This document shows, piece by piece, positions 24,316-34,802 of a DNA stretch of 64,000 nucleotides; position 1 is the first letter of the stretch, and each line of letters opens with the position of its first letter. This DNA is from Roridomyces roridus (Eukaryota > Basidiomycota > Agaricomycetes > Agaricales > Mycenaceae). The notes under the pieces are model-generated. The model was not told the origin of the DNA and did no database searches. It worked only from the letters and a program-made list of their open reading frames with translations. A program made the position numbers and the translations under genes. The stretch lies in contig JARKIF010000005.1 in NCBI GenBank assembly GCA_029378245.1, positions 1,922,001 through 1,986,000 on the forward strand. The letters are read 5' to 3'.

Positions 24316-25660
24316 ATGTTTTCGTTTCGGGCTTCTGTTGTCCTTCGCAGCGGCATAAAGCATCGTGGGCTCGCAACAGCTGCCCCTTCGTTCCGTATTC
24401 CGTTAATCGACTTTTCAAGATTCAAGTCGGGATCGCCACAAGACAAGAAGAACGCGGCTTTGGAGATTGTGAATGGTTTCAAAGAGAGCGGGTTCATCTA
24501 CCTTTCTGGCCATGGGATTCCAGCGCGTTCGTCGACCTTCTGGTGAAACTTGGCTACGTAGCTGACCAGGCTTTCAGCAACCATTGACAAGGCGTTCGCC
24601 AAGGTATGTGCAAGCGACTTGACCTCGGCGTTATTCGAACACGACGTACTAGAGCGCCGAATTCTTTGCAATGCCATCGGAAGTGAAGGATTCTCTCGCC
24701 TGGGAGGACCCTCGGTCCAATCGTGGCTACGTTAAAATTGGACGCGAGCGGGTCACTCAAGCGACGGATGCTGCAGAAATTGCTGCGTTGCGAGAGAAGG
24801 CTCCGGATTTCAAGGAGACGATGGAAATTGGACGGGATTGGGATTCGGTGTGGAAGAACCAGTGGCCAAAGGCTGGGGATGCACCGGGGTTCAAGGTGTG
24901 TATGTATGGATGCGTTCATGCTATTTCAACGCTGATGGACTTGCTAGGATTTCATGCTCGAGTTTTTCGAGACATGTCACCAGTTGCATGTCCATGTCAT
25001 GCGTGCCATTGCGCTCGGGCTTGAGCTGGAGGAGGGGTTCTTTGATAACAAGATTAGCGAGCAAAGCCACAATTTGCGGCTTTTGAGTTACCCGCCTATT
25101 AAACGTGCTCTTTTGGACAACGAAGGGCAAGCCCGAGCTGGAGCACACAGTGGTAAGAGACAATGGTGCCTGGCTTGGGGTTGTATTGAATTTTCACAGA
25201 CTACGGCACACTGACTCTGTTGTTCCAAGATTCGGTGGGCTTTTTAGCTATGTGCGTCGCAGTCATTGAAACTTGGTCAGGTTGGCGGACTTGAAGCCCA
25301 GAATCCTCACACAGGCCAATTTATACCCGCGGCACCAATCGTACGTCTCGGTCTTCCCAAGTCGACTTGCTGAAGCAATATTTTTTCAAGCCTGGTACAA
25401 TAGTCGTAAACGTAGGCGACCTCCTCGCACGCTGGAGCAACGACGTGTTGCGTTCAACTCTCCATCGAGTTGTCGCGCCCGCTGCGAAACCACTGAACGC
25501 GCACGAGGCGATCACGCCTGCGCGTCAGTCCATCGCGTTCTTCTGTAATCCCAATTTTACGGCGGAGATTTCGTGCCTTCCAAATTGTGGGAAGGAGAAA
25601 TACCCGCCGGTCAGTACGGAAAAGTACATCGTAGGGCGGTTAGCTGCTACTTATACGTAG
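24316..25660 (+). CDS. 2-oxoglutarate/Fe(II) dioxygenase, isopenicillin-N-synthase-like
   Basis: Non-haem iron oxygenase of the IPNS/flavonoid-synthase family. The N-terminal DIOX_N region reads FRIPLIDFSRFKSG, then FKESGFIYLSGHGIP and YVKIGRERV. The 2OG-FeII core shows the first iron ligands in HSDYGTLTLLFQD (H-x-D), the third in STLHRVV, and the 2OG-binding Arg-x-Ser in ARQSIAFF. The leader (MFSFRASVVLRSGIKHRGLATAA) is Arg-rich and lacks acidic residues, so a mitochondrial signal is plausible. Several short introns split the frame. Substrate cannot be inferred. Confidence 0.87.
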
Positions 25661-25719
25661 CTTGTCGTACCTGGTGGTCCGTTTATTTATTTTGTTAACA
25701 TATCCGGCGGCTACCACAC

Positions 25720-26442
25720 ATGTCTATAGGTATCACCTGGGCAGCTCTCTTCAACGGAAGTTTGTGGTCCGAGTCGTCGATTGCACAGCCGTTGATGCGA
25801 CCCATGTCGCTTTTTACCACTATCAAGTCGCGGTCCGCTTCCCGATATTACGCGACGCAGGGCACCCGACGATCTTACAAGCCCAAGCCTCTCCTTGGCC
25901 GTTACACTGACGTCGTCCCCCTCGACTTGCTGCGTGTACAGCCAGGATTGAATGTCCGTCTACGCGAATACGAGACCCAATGCGCCAAGGGCCGATATGC
26001 GTACGATCTGAAGCTCCAGAACGGAAAAGTTTTACCTGCTACTGGGCAGAATTTCATGGGTGCGTCAGAGTTGTGTTTCTTCCTCAAATGTTTGACTCGA
26101 TGTTAGGTCCCAACGGCTGTTCGCTCCGTCCGTCCCTTAGCCCAATGACCCAAGAAATCGTGCGGAATTTCACTGTCCTTGGTGCTGACATGAAGATTTT
26201 CCTGCTGAAAGAGGGCACACGTCTACCATCCTTGTTGACCATCCTGCACGAACACACGGATCACTATGCTCTGCAATGCACACGGCCAATGAGTCTTGAC
26301 GGTATGTTCTGATTTGTTTCGCGTCGAGTTTTGCTGCAACATGTTAGAACTCAACTGGGAACTCATCGACTTTATGCACGAGAATGGACGACAGATGAAT
26401 CAGTCGCAGTTGGAGGAAGAGTTTCCGTATATTCCGTTCTGA
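25720..26442 (+). CDS. Tse2-like ADP-ribosyltransferase-fold domain protein
   Basis: Three exons (25720-26059, 26107-26301, 26348-26442) give 209 residues. After a Ser/Arg-rich leader that may be an organellar signal, the protein follows the layout I associate with fungal members of the Tse2 ADP-ribosyltransferase toxin family. It has a V-P-L-D-L-x-R-V opening, a YDLKLQNGKVLPATGQNF segment, GPNGCSLRP, then LHEHTDHYALQCTRPM and a closing helix LNELIDF-type region. Bacterial Tse2 is a secreted antibacterial effector; what the fungal relatives do is not established. Only 11 bp separates its stop from the stop of the convergent gene. Assignment is from memory of the family pattern, not a search. 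Confidence 0.68.
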
Positions 26443-26453
26443 GGGTAGATGTC

Positions 26454-27280
26454 CTACGTCAACTCGCGTCGACCAAGACACGTCTTGTACTCTGTCCAGA
26501 CAGTTGGAAGATCAAAGTCGCCACTCTCCATATCCTCGTCAAGCACGCTTCCCCCCGAGTGCCACGGCCCAGAATCTTCATCCTCTTCGTCCTCGTCCTC
26601 CTCGGCGTCTTGCTTCCTCTGTTCGAAAGCCACCCGCTCTTCTGGACTGATGCTAGCAAGCCAGCTTTCCAGACGTGCCTCGTCCGACTTGGTGTCAGGT
26701 TTTTGGAACAATCTCATGCCAATAGCCTTGCAGACGAGATCGTAGTCAGATTTGCAGGAAATATCTTTCATTGCAGCGCCCCATTGGCACGTCTCCCTGA
26801 GTAATGTTTCGAGACTGGGGAAAGAGGACATGTCAAGGCGATTTTGTTGTTTCAGGGCACGCAGTACGGTGACCAGGGACGCGCCGTATGCTTTGTTGGT
26901 CAGAGCGACGCGTCTGCCGTCGTCGTACACTAGAATGTCAATTTTCGAGTAACGGTCAAAGCTGGAAGCGTACTTGGCCAGTAATCTTCCATCTCGTTAA
27001 AGAGGGTTAGCGCCTCGAGAACCACAAAGGCGTCGTCCCAGTTCTTTTCGATAATTTGGGTGTGGAGGGTAGCCAGCGCACCGTCAATGAGAGCCAGTTT
27101 GCCGGACGTGCCGCAGGAGTCTGCCTCCTCTACCAGCTCGTTCGCCATCTTTTCCCCCCTTTTCGACACGAAATAACGAGAATTGTGGAAGGCATAGGTG
27201 TGGGTTGCTAGAATGGACATGACCAGATTGGGAATGGGAACCTTGACAGCCGATAAGCCGATCTCGGTCGCATTCTCCAC
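26454..27280 (-). CDS. Unrecognised protein with acidic C-terminus
   Basis: Two exons joined at a GTACGC donor near 26980 (codon order WPM-YDDGRR), about 260 residues. The N-terminal part is helical with aliphatic repeats (LSAVKVPIPNLVMSILATHTYAFHN and GALATLHTQIIEKNWDDAFVVLEAL). The middle holds SLETLLRETCQWGAAMKDI, and the end is strongly acidic (EEDEDEEDEDS). I see no signal peptide or catalytic motif. Its start codon is 109 bp from the divergent arrestin-like gene and its stop faces the Tse2-like gene at 11 bp. Confidence 0.72.
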
Positions 27281-27284
27281 ACGG

Positions 27285-27292
27285 TATATAAG
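27285..27292 (+). promoter_or_regulatory. TATA box for the arrestin-like gene
   Basis: TATATAAG lies about 98 bp upstream of the arrestin-like start (27390). It starts only 5 bp beyond the divergent start codon at 27278-27280, so the two genes must share or overlap promoter DNA. Confidence 0.5.
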
Positions 27293-27389
27293 CAGTCTTC
27301 ATGTGCAACCACTTCTCCCACTCCCGGCATCCTCTAGGGCTTTCGCGACGACCACGACCGCCCCTTCTGCTAGCCCAAGGAATAGTCCC

Positions 27390-29060
27390 ATGTCCACCGC
27401 AGCCCTCCCGAACTTCCCATACTCTGATTTGCCGCCTCTTCAGCCCTCGTTTAGCCGTACACCGAGTTACACCGCCGAGCCGAGAACTCACGAGCAGCGG
27501 ATAGCACTCAACGCGCGCCTGCTCCCGCGTCCGACTGGAACCTTTGTCAAATCTTCAAAGAACGGGGATGTGACGCTCCGGCTGACAGCCCAGAAAGACA
27601 ACATCGAACTGCCTGTCTATGGTTGCGGAAGTTTAGTCGAAGGCATCGTTGAACTCGCCAAGACGGACAACGTCTCGACCGTGGAGGTCAAGGTAACGAG
27701 CAACCATTCCGACGCATTATCAGGATGTGAATAGTCCTGCGTAGATCGAAGGTCGTCTTCAGATGGAGGAAGTCGCCGAGGGCGGCACTGTTGACCTTGC
27801 CGTCTGCTTGGAAAGCGCGCTGCTCTGGATAAAGGACCCCAATAATTCCGTCTGTCCTTCGACGCTTCGGTTTACAATATCACTGCCGACCACGTTCGAC
27901 TATGAAGGCCAGACCTATGTGTGTAATCCAACTCGGCGATGTTTTCTTGCTGAATATCTGCTAGCCTCTTCCTCCCACCCATTCCGTCAAGCTCAAAGGG
28001 CTGCCTGGTTTCGTTGCCTCGATCGATGTAGGTCCTCCCGTTTCACCGGTTGTACATGCTTGACTTTCAAAAGTACTCCATCAGCGCCATTGTCAACAAA
28101 CCCAACTCTGTCCCGAATATCGTTCCCTTGGTCAAATCTAAGAAGTTGGGAATACACATTGGCGCCACGTATGCCTTGAATTCTTCCTTTCTCCACTAGA
28201 CTAAAAGCACCTAGAACCGTGTCGACGCCATTCATATATTATCCTCGCACTCGCCCCGCGGCTCCCCTACCGTCTCCATTAATACGTGCCCAAGGAGGGT
28301 TCGCTTTTGCCCCTGGGTGGAAAATCCGTACATCTGTGATCAAAGCCCTCTCCAAATCCAACGTTCAGGACATCACCGTCCGGTTCTACGTGCCAGGCAA
28401 TACTCTCCTGCTCCTCCCATCTTCGCGGCTTACATGGCTTCTAGCGTCGACGATATTCTGTTCCACACAAAGTATCCCCTTCCACATCACCTTTGAGTCC
28501 AACGCACAAACTCTGGTTGCGTTTCTACCCTTTGGACCCACTACGACGACGAAATCATCTGGGAGGCCTCCTGTGACCCGGGTACAGCTGATGCGGCAGA
28601 GTACCGTCGATGTCAGGTATGGTGTTTCTTTTCTTGCAGTTCAAGGCTGACCTCGTGTAGGAATGAGGTCGTACTGGGCACGAAGACTGATATATTCCGC
28701 GTTGACCCCATTGGAGAGGGCAGCTTCAGGCATGCGGGTGATGGTCCCACGTGGACTTCTTTCTCGGGCGAAATAGCAATCCAGACGCCGAAAGTTATGG
28801 GTTTCGCACTTGCCGGGTTTTCCGTCAGAGTATGTCGCATCTATGAATATCCACACGCACTCTCACTCGTGATGCAGGATGTGATTTTATTGACCATGAC
28901 CCCACCCAACGTGAACAAGTCTCCATTCGTCAACCTCCGGGAGACTGTGCCCGTCCGGCTGACGACGGATCCGTTTTCGGAAGATGGGCGTGGTATTGCG
29001 GCGCACACGCCTCCCGAGCCAGTGTCGAGCCCGCCTTCGATAGGATCGAACGATGGTTGA
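27390..29060 (+). CDS. Arrestin-like protein
   Basis: Beta-sandwich protein of the arrestin/alpha-arrestin type. The first exon carries a Ser/Pro-rich leader and then GDVTLRLTAQKDNIELPVYGCGSLVEGIVEL, a typical arrestin-N strand pattern. Later exons give LQMEEVAEGGT, SLPTTFDYEGQTY, SAIVNKPNSVPNIVPLVKSKK and STPFIYYPRTRPAAPLPSP. The C-terminal arrestin-like part ends with MGFALAGFSVRDVILLTMTP and SPFVNLRETVPVRLTTDP. Fungal alpha-arrestins act as adaptors for ubiquitination and endocytosis of membrane transporters; no PY motif is obvious to me here. The ATG at 27390 is preferred over in-frame upstream starts because a TATA box lies at 27285. Confidence 0.8.
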
Positions 29061-29178
29061 TATGTCTAAGATTGCACTGTATAGTCGTAAAAGGAACAAA
29101 TGTGTACCAGATTCATAGGATAAAATACTGTGAGTGTAGAATACTTGGACCGGGCCAGAGAGATCCCGGCCTCGGAGT

Positions 29179-30685
29179 CTAATACCATATGCTCCGCGTG
29201 CGATGTGTGGGAGCCATATCGGCAGTTTCGATACCGTCGATACTCTCCTCTCCACGCTCGACTTTTTTAGCCAAATCCCAGAGGAAGAAATCAATCAGGA
29301 CGCTGCTGACTGTGCTATCCTGCTGATTCTGATTCTGAAATTCAGCTTGATGCAGAGACTGCATCTCTGCGCGAACGCGCTCGACTGCTACTATCGATGC
29401 GGCGCGAAGACTCAATTCCTCGGGAGAGCCGGGTGCGAGCATCGTCCCTGCGTGGAGGAGCTTGAGCAAGGATGGAGGGTAGGACAGGATGCGGAGGTGG
29501 TGAAGGATTTGTGGGACGCGGTAGTCGGCGAACATGGTGAGTTGGTGGATTTCGGGGCCAGAGGGACCTGGGAAGAGTGGGTGTGTTGTTGATGATGAGG
29601 GGTCGGGGTAGAATGCTGCCCAGGTTTCGGCGACGAGGATTTGGGCGCGTTTCCAGAGACATACTTGAGGCGCGTTAGTTTTTGTCATTTATTTCCAGAG
29701 GGACGACGCGTACCTTTCCTACCCTCAAAGAAGACTTCATCACGGAACGACGGAAAAGTCTCGGTGACCATTTGGACGAGCTGGAGTGCTGTCCCGTTGC
29801 CATTGTGTCGTCGCTGGAATTCTTCAAGGAAACCTTGGAAAGAGCCTCCAAATCCCTTGTTCGAGATATAAGCTACGTTTGTGTAAGAGTAAACTCCTCA
29901 CATGGCACAGTATGAATCCAACCTCGCGCATGACCGCGATTCGTTCAGCCAAAAGAGGGATTGCTTCGCTGCATCCTTCTGCAGCTCTGAAAACATGCTC
30001 TATCAACGAATCAGGGCAGAGCGTCTCGGACGAGTAGAATTGTGGGTCAGTGATGGGTATAGACTCGTCCTGCAGAGCTACGAAAAATGTCAAAAAGAAA
30101 CATGAGTGGGTGAATGATGACACATACCGCGATTGAGCGATGCGACCAAACTCCAATAACCCGTCCACAGCTTTGGTCTCGAAGACACCCAGCTTTCCTG
30201 CCACAAAACACCGTACCGGTCAGGACTCCCCTCCTTCTCTGACCAAAAGGAAAAGTTGAGCGCGCTAATGAGAAATATCCAATCCAGGCACGCTTTGTTC
30301 AGGGGCTCGTCGGGAGAGTAGGGTTCAATAGGCAGGATATGCAGCGGATGCGTGCGCCACGTCCGTGGAGTGTACGATTCGGCGCGTAATTTTGTGTGGA
30401 TCTACATGAAAAAGCGCGCTTTGAATGACTGTAAAGAGAAGTGCAAGAGTCAAATACTTACGTGGTGTGCAGCCATGATGACGCCCACATCGTTGACGCG
30501 AACGATGTTTGTTTTCTGGTCGGATTAGTCTGGATAAGTCGCTGAAAGACTCTAAGACGCACCTCGTACGCGAATTCAGCGCTATCGACGACGGGGTTTG
30601 TCGGTACCTCCAAATCTGTTTCCCAGATTTCCGTTTTTTCGTTGAGAGAAGCGTCCGTTTCCGTGGGGGAAGTGACCTGCGCCAT
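29179..30685 (-). CDS. QNG1: Queuosine salvage protein (DUF2419, Qng1-like)
   Basis: Hydrolase that releases queuine from queuosine 5'-phosphate so the base can be reinserted into tRNA. Exons read from 30685. The N-terminus includes VVDSAEFAYE, then NKACLDWIFLISALNFSFWSEKEG, the family's Asp/Trp-rich segment. Next are YWSLVASLNRAL, VFRAAEGCSEAIPLLAERI, FQGFLEEFQRRHNGNGTALQLV and FPSFRDE. The end contains MFADYRVPQILHHL, the RAASIVAVERVR helix, IDFFLWD and the terminal HRTRSIWY. These motifs in this order are diagnostic for the Q_salvage family. Confidence 0.88.
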
Positions 30686-30940
30686 ATTGTACTGCGTAGA
30701 AAGAGTGGTGGCTCAGTACAAAGATTGCTACGCGTTGCGCTGAGACAAATGACAAAATTCCCAAAAGGGAAATTGCAAAAAATTTAAGGTTATCCCCGTT
30801 AAGTGTGTACAGCCACCAGTGTATTCGAAGGAGCCTAATGCATAACAGACATGTGGAGTTAAAAAGGACAAACCTATGCGTGTTCTAATAGATAAGTAGT
30901 GTATGTAGATGCGCAGAGTGAAAAAATAGTTGGAAAACGA

Positions 30941-32659
30941 TCACTTTTGCCGTTTCCTGAAGAGGCCGAGAGTGTGTTGGCCACCGCACGCGACCGAGAC
31001 TGCTTCCCAGGAGCCTCCCTCGCGCCGGACTATCATCTTCGGAGTCGTGACCTCCACGTCGGGAACACCGAGCTCGCCCTGCGTGCCCTGGCCCCAGCAG
31101 TAGAGCGCGCCATCCTTGGTGATAGCCATATTGTTGTGCAGACCCGCAGCAATGTAAACAACCGGGTCGTCGTCGTCCGGGAACGTGACGAGAACGGGCT
31201 CGGACAAAAACTCGCGGTCCGCGACGGGCTTGCTTTCCCACGCCTCATCGTCCTCCGCTAACCCCAGTTGCGAGCTGTTGGCCCGACCGCAGGCGTAAAC
31301 CTTGCCTCCCGACGTCAAGAATAGTGTGTGGTGATTTCCACCACTGATCTGAATAACAGTGTCTCCGCCGAGTTCATCCTTGCTGAGGCCACGGACGACT
31401 TTGGGAAGGGGGACCGTCTCGTCCTCTTTGGTGTCGAGCCCAGTGCCGAGTTGCCCCATGCTATTCAAGCCCCAGCCCCAGACGGTTCCCGCTTCGTCGA
31501 CAGCGAAAGAGTGATACACGCCGGCGCCAATCACAACAGCCTTCAACGATCGGTGCTTGCCCAGGACAATCTTTTGCGGATTGGTCCCCTTCATCTGATG
31601 CCGCTCGAGGACTTTGCGCCCGAGTTGGTTCTGCTGTCCGGATCCCCAGCTGAGAATATGGCCATGTGTGGTCAACACAAGGACGTGGTTGCTGCCGGCG
31701 GCGACGGTGGAGACCTTCTCGTAGTCACCAGGCTTGTTGATGAGTTCCATGGGGACGGAGACGGGCGTGAATTGATGTCTTGTAGTTTCCGAAAATCCGA
31801 GCGAGCCTTCGTCGGCCTAACCAATCATGTAAGACGAATGAAATCGAGGTCATGTATTGGACTTACACGGAAAGAGCCCCACGCTCTGAGATCTCCATGC
31901 TCGTTGACTGCGACACAAATACTATCGCCAGTCGCGACTTGAACGGCACGGAATTTTTCATCGACAAGAGCTTCAATGGGATGTGGGACGTTCGTCAGCG
32001 TGCTGTCGGGGTCGGGGACACCCTCGGTGACGCGTCCCAGCGCAGCATCGTCATTGACACCGCAGCTCCACACCTGAGTTGAGAGTGAGTGGGGTTTGAG
32101 AGAGTTGAAAAGAGTACGAACAGTGCCCTTCTCGTCGACAAACAGACTATGCATGCCACCGGCCGCAACCATCTCGAGACCAGCGTTATCCTCGCCAAAA
32201 GTACCATCTTCCATCTGCTCCTCCACCCAGGCGTGCTTCTTGGGTTTGTCCAGCTCACCCAGGACATCAGGCCCCATGCCGAACTGGCCGAAGTTGCCCG
32301 CACCCCATGCAAAAACTTGCAGACCGGGGCGTTTGTTGTCCGGTAGGGAAGGGAGAGGATTGAAGTACGGCTTGGCCTGAGGGATTGGGGTAAGAGATTT
32401 CCTCTTCTTGACGGGACGAGCGGGCACAGCGAGATCGGTGTTTTCTGTGGCCGGCTTCTCTTTTTCCGCAGCCTGCTTTTTGGCGCGTTTGGGAGGCGGG
32501 GACGGTGAACGGGAGGACTGCGCGCTTTTTCGTCGTCTTTGCCGTTGACTTGGGTTTGGCTGCCGCCTTCTGCGGTACAGCTTTAGAAGGTGGTTTAGGC
32601 GCTGCCTGTTTAGAAGGTGGCGCCCGCGAGGAACGGCGGAGAGGGGCCTCTGTCGTCAT
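30941..32659 (-). CDS. RCC1: RCC1 / Prp20-type Ran guanine-nucleotide exchange factor
   Basis: Chromatin-bound GEF that loads Ran with GTP and sets the nuclear transport gradient. A basic N-terminal tail (RRSSRAPPSKQ, then KRAKKQAAEKEK and RPVKKRK) is followed by the seven-bladed RCC1 propeller. Repeats are seen as VFAWGAGNFGQFG, VWSCGVNDDAALG, LRAWGSFR, ILSWGSGQQNQLG, VWGWGLNSMGQLG, VYACGRANSSQLG and LYCWGQGTQGELG. The first 81 bases and the rest are in different frames. A 61-bp intron 32518-32578 (GTACCG...GCGCAG) restores the frame, but an indel is the alternative. Divergent from the ALDH gene. Confidence 0.9.
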
Positions 32660-32811
32660 CTGGCGGGTTGTAAGGCACACTGGGCAGGAAATGGGAGCAG
32701 CGAGACTAACAATAACGCGTTGAGGATGGTGGCAAGAAGAGAGAGAGATGGAGTGTGGTAAACAAACAACAAGTCACGATTCGACGCGTCTCGGCCCGAC
32801 ATCCGAACTGC

Positions 32812-34781
32812 ATGCTCCTCAACACTGCCAAACCGACGCGCCCAACGGCGTGGGCGTTGGCTCGCGGGCTACACCGCAGCGTGTACACGCCTTTTTTGCC
32901 GACAATTCCGTTCCCCGACCCTCAGCTGAAACCACGCGAACAATTCACCGTCTCAAATCCTGCAAATGGAGACCATCTATGTGGGTGCGTAGCTAAATTT
33001 TGCAGCTCTTTGCTACTGGAACTCGTTCAGAGTTGAGATGGCCTCGGAGGCCGACGTAAAGCAAGCAGTTGCCGGCGCTCAGTCTATTTTTCAATCCGGG
33101 ACTTGGTCAAAGGCACCTGCTGTGGAGCGCTCAAAAGTCTTGTCTCGAATAGCTAGGGCCTTGGAGCAGCGCATACCCGAACTAGCGCAAATCGAGACAC
33201 TCCAGACTGGCCGGCCAATTCGCGAGATGAAGGCGCAACTCACGAGGCTTCCAGAGTGGATGTACGTGTGTTCAGTCCTTCAGAGACTGGCTGAGACTCT
33301 GTTCCAGCGACTATTATGCTGCTCTGCTCCGAACGACCCAAGGTTTTGTGGCGCCGACGCAGGGCAAGTTGATCAACTATGTGTCTCGAGTACCTCTGGG
33401 TGTGGTCGCCCAAATCACAGTAATTCTCAGCAACTACGACGCTATGAAATTATGAACACCCTCTCAGCCATTCAATCATCCACTCTTGATTGCCGTCAAG
33501 AAGATTGCTCCAGCATTGGCAGCTGGCAACTCGGTCATTGTCAAGCCATCCGAGGTATACATTCTCCACACCTCCGCGACCAGTTTTAACAATCTCAGTT
33601 AGCGCCCATCTCAGTGCTCGAGTTTGCCCGGATTGCCGAAGGAGCTGGAGGTGAGCGAAAAAATGCATTAGTGAACCGAAAACCGAGTCTTTCAGTTCCC
33701 TCGGGCGTCCTCTCAATCTTGCCGGGTTACGGCCAAACAGCTCAACTGTTGGCGCAGAATCCTCTTGTTCGCAAAGTCGATGTTACTGTAAGCCCGCTCA
33801 AAACCTCTTGCCGGCGTATCAAAACGTCGCACAGGCAGGAACGCAGACCGGCCGTCTCCTCGGAAGCACAGTCGGTCAAAACTTGGCAGCGTATACAGCA
33901 GAGCTGGGTGGCAAGGTACCAATTCCTCCTTTGACCTCTAGTTACTTATTCTCTATAGGCCCCAATCGTTGTCTTTGAAGATGCGGACCTCGGAACTACT
34001 GCGAATGGCGCTGCCTTTGCTGCATTTGTCGCCTCTGGCCAAACTTGTGTTTCAGGCACCCGTCTGATCGTCCACGACAGCGTCTATGACGAATTTATGG
34101 CCTTGTTCCTTGACAAGGCCGCGAGCATTTCCAGGAGGATGGGGGACCGTATGTGCGCTGCAATTCTGTCTTTCACCAATTAAATGATTCCTAGCTTCAA
34201 ACCCCAAGTCCATGATGGGCCCCGTCATATCTGAGCGACACCTCACCCGCATTCAGTCCATGCTCGACACCTGTCTCGCCGACGATGGCAAAGTGCTCAT
34301 CGGCGGTACGCGTCTAACAGGCAAATCCCAGCTTGACGGATTCAATTTCGACGGGGGCAGTTTCTTCCCGCCAACCGTCATCGCCGACATAGAAACCTCC
34401 AACGGCCTCTGGCAGGAAGAGATTTTCGGGCCCGTCGTCGTTGCTAAACGATTCTCGACGGAGGATGAAGCGATCTCATTGGCCAACGACAGCAAATATG
34501 GACTGGGTGCGAGTATCTGGACGCAGAACGTATCCCGTGCACATCGTATGGCCGCTGCCATTGAAGCCGGAATATGCTGGGTCAATACGGCTCATCGGAA
34601 TGATCCTTCGAGTCCATGGGGCGGAATGAAAGAAAGTGGGATCGGGAGGGAGAACGGCATCGAGGCGTTTGAATCATATTCACAAAGCAAATCTGTGGTG
34701 ATCAATATCGCGCCCCCTGTTGAATCGAGGCAGACGGACGATTGGTTTGCAGAGGACACCGAAGAACGGAGATATGGATAA
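32812..34781 (+). CDS. Aldehyde dehydrogenase superfamily protein
   Basis: NAD(P)-dependent aldehyde dehydrogenase over about eight exons. Recognisable blocks are FTVSNPANGD, VERSKVLSRIARALEQR, YVSRVPLGVVAQIT, PFNHPLLIAVKKIAPALAAGNSVIVKPSE, ELGGKAPIVVFEDAD (base Glu), SGQTCVSGTR (nucleophile Cys), EEIFGPVV and the C-terminal WGGMKESGIGRENG. The N-terminus is Arg-rich (ALARGLHRSVYTPFLP), compatible with a mitochondrial signal. An in-frame upstream ATG at 32755 would add 19 residues. Class (betaine-, benzaldehyde- or other) cannot be fixed from motifs. Confidence 0.9.
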
Positions 34782-34802
34782 AATACACACAAATAATACA
34801 CT

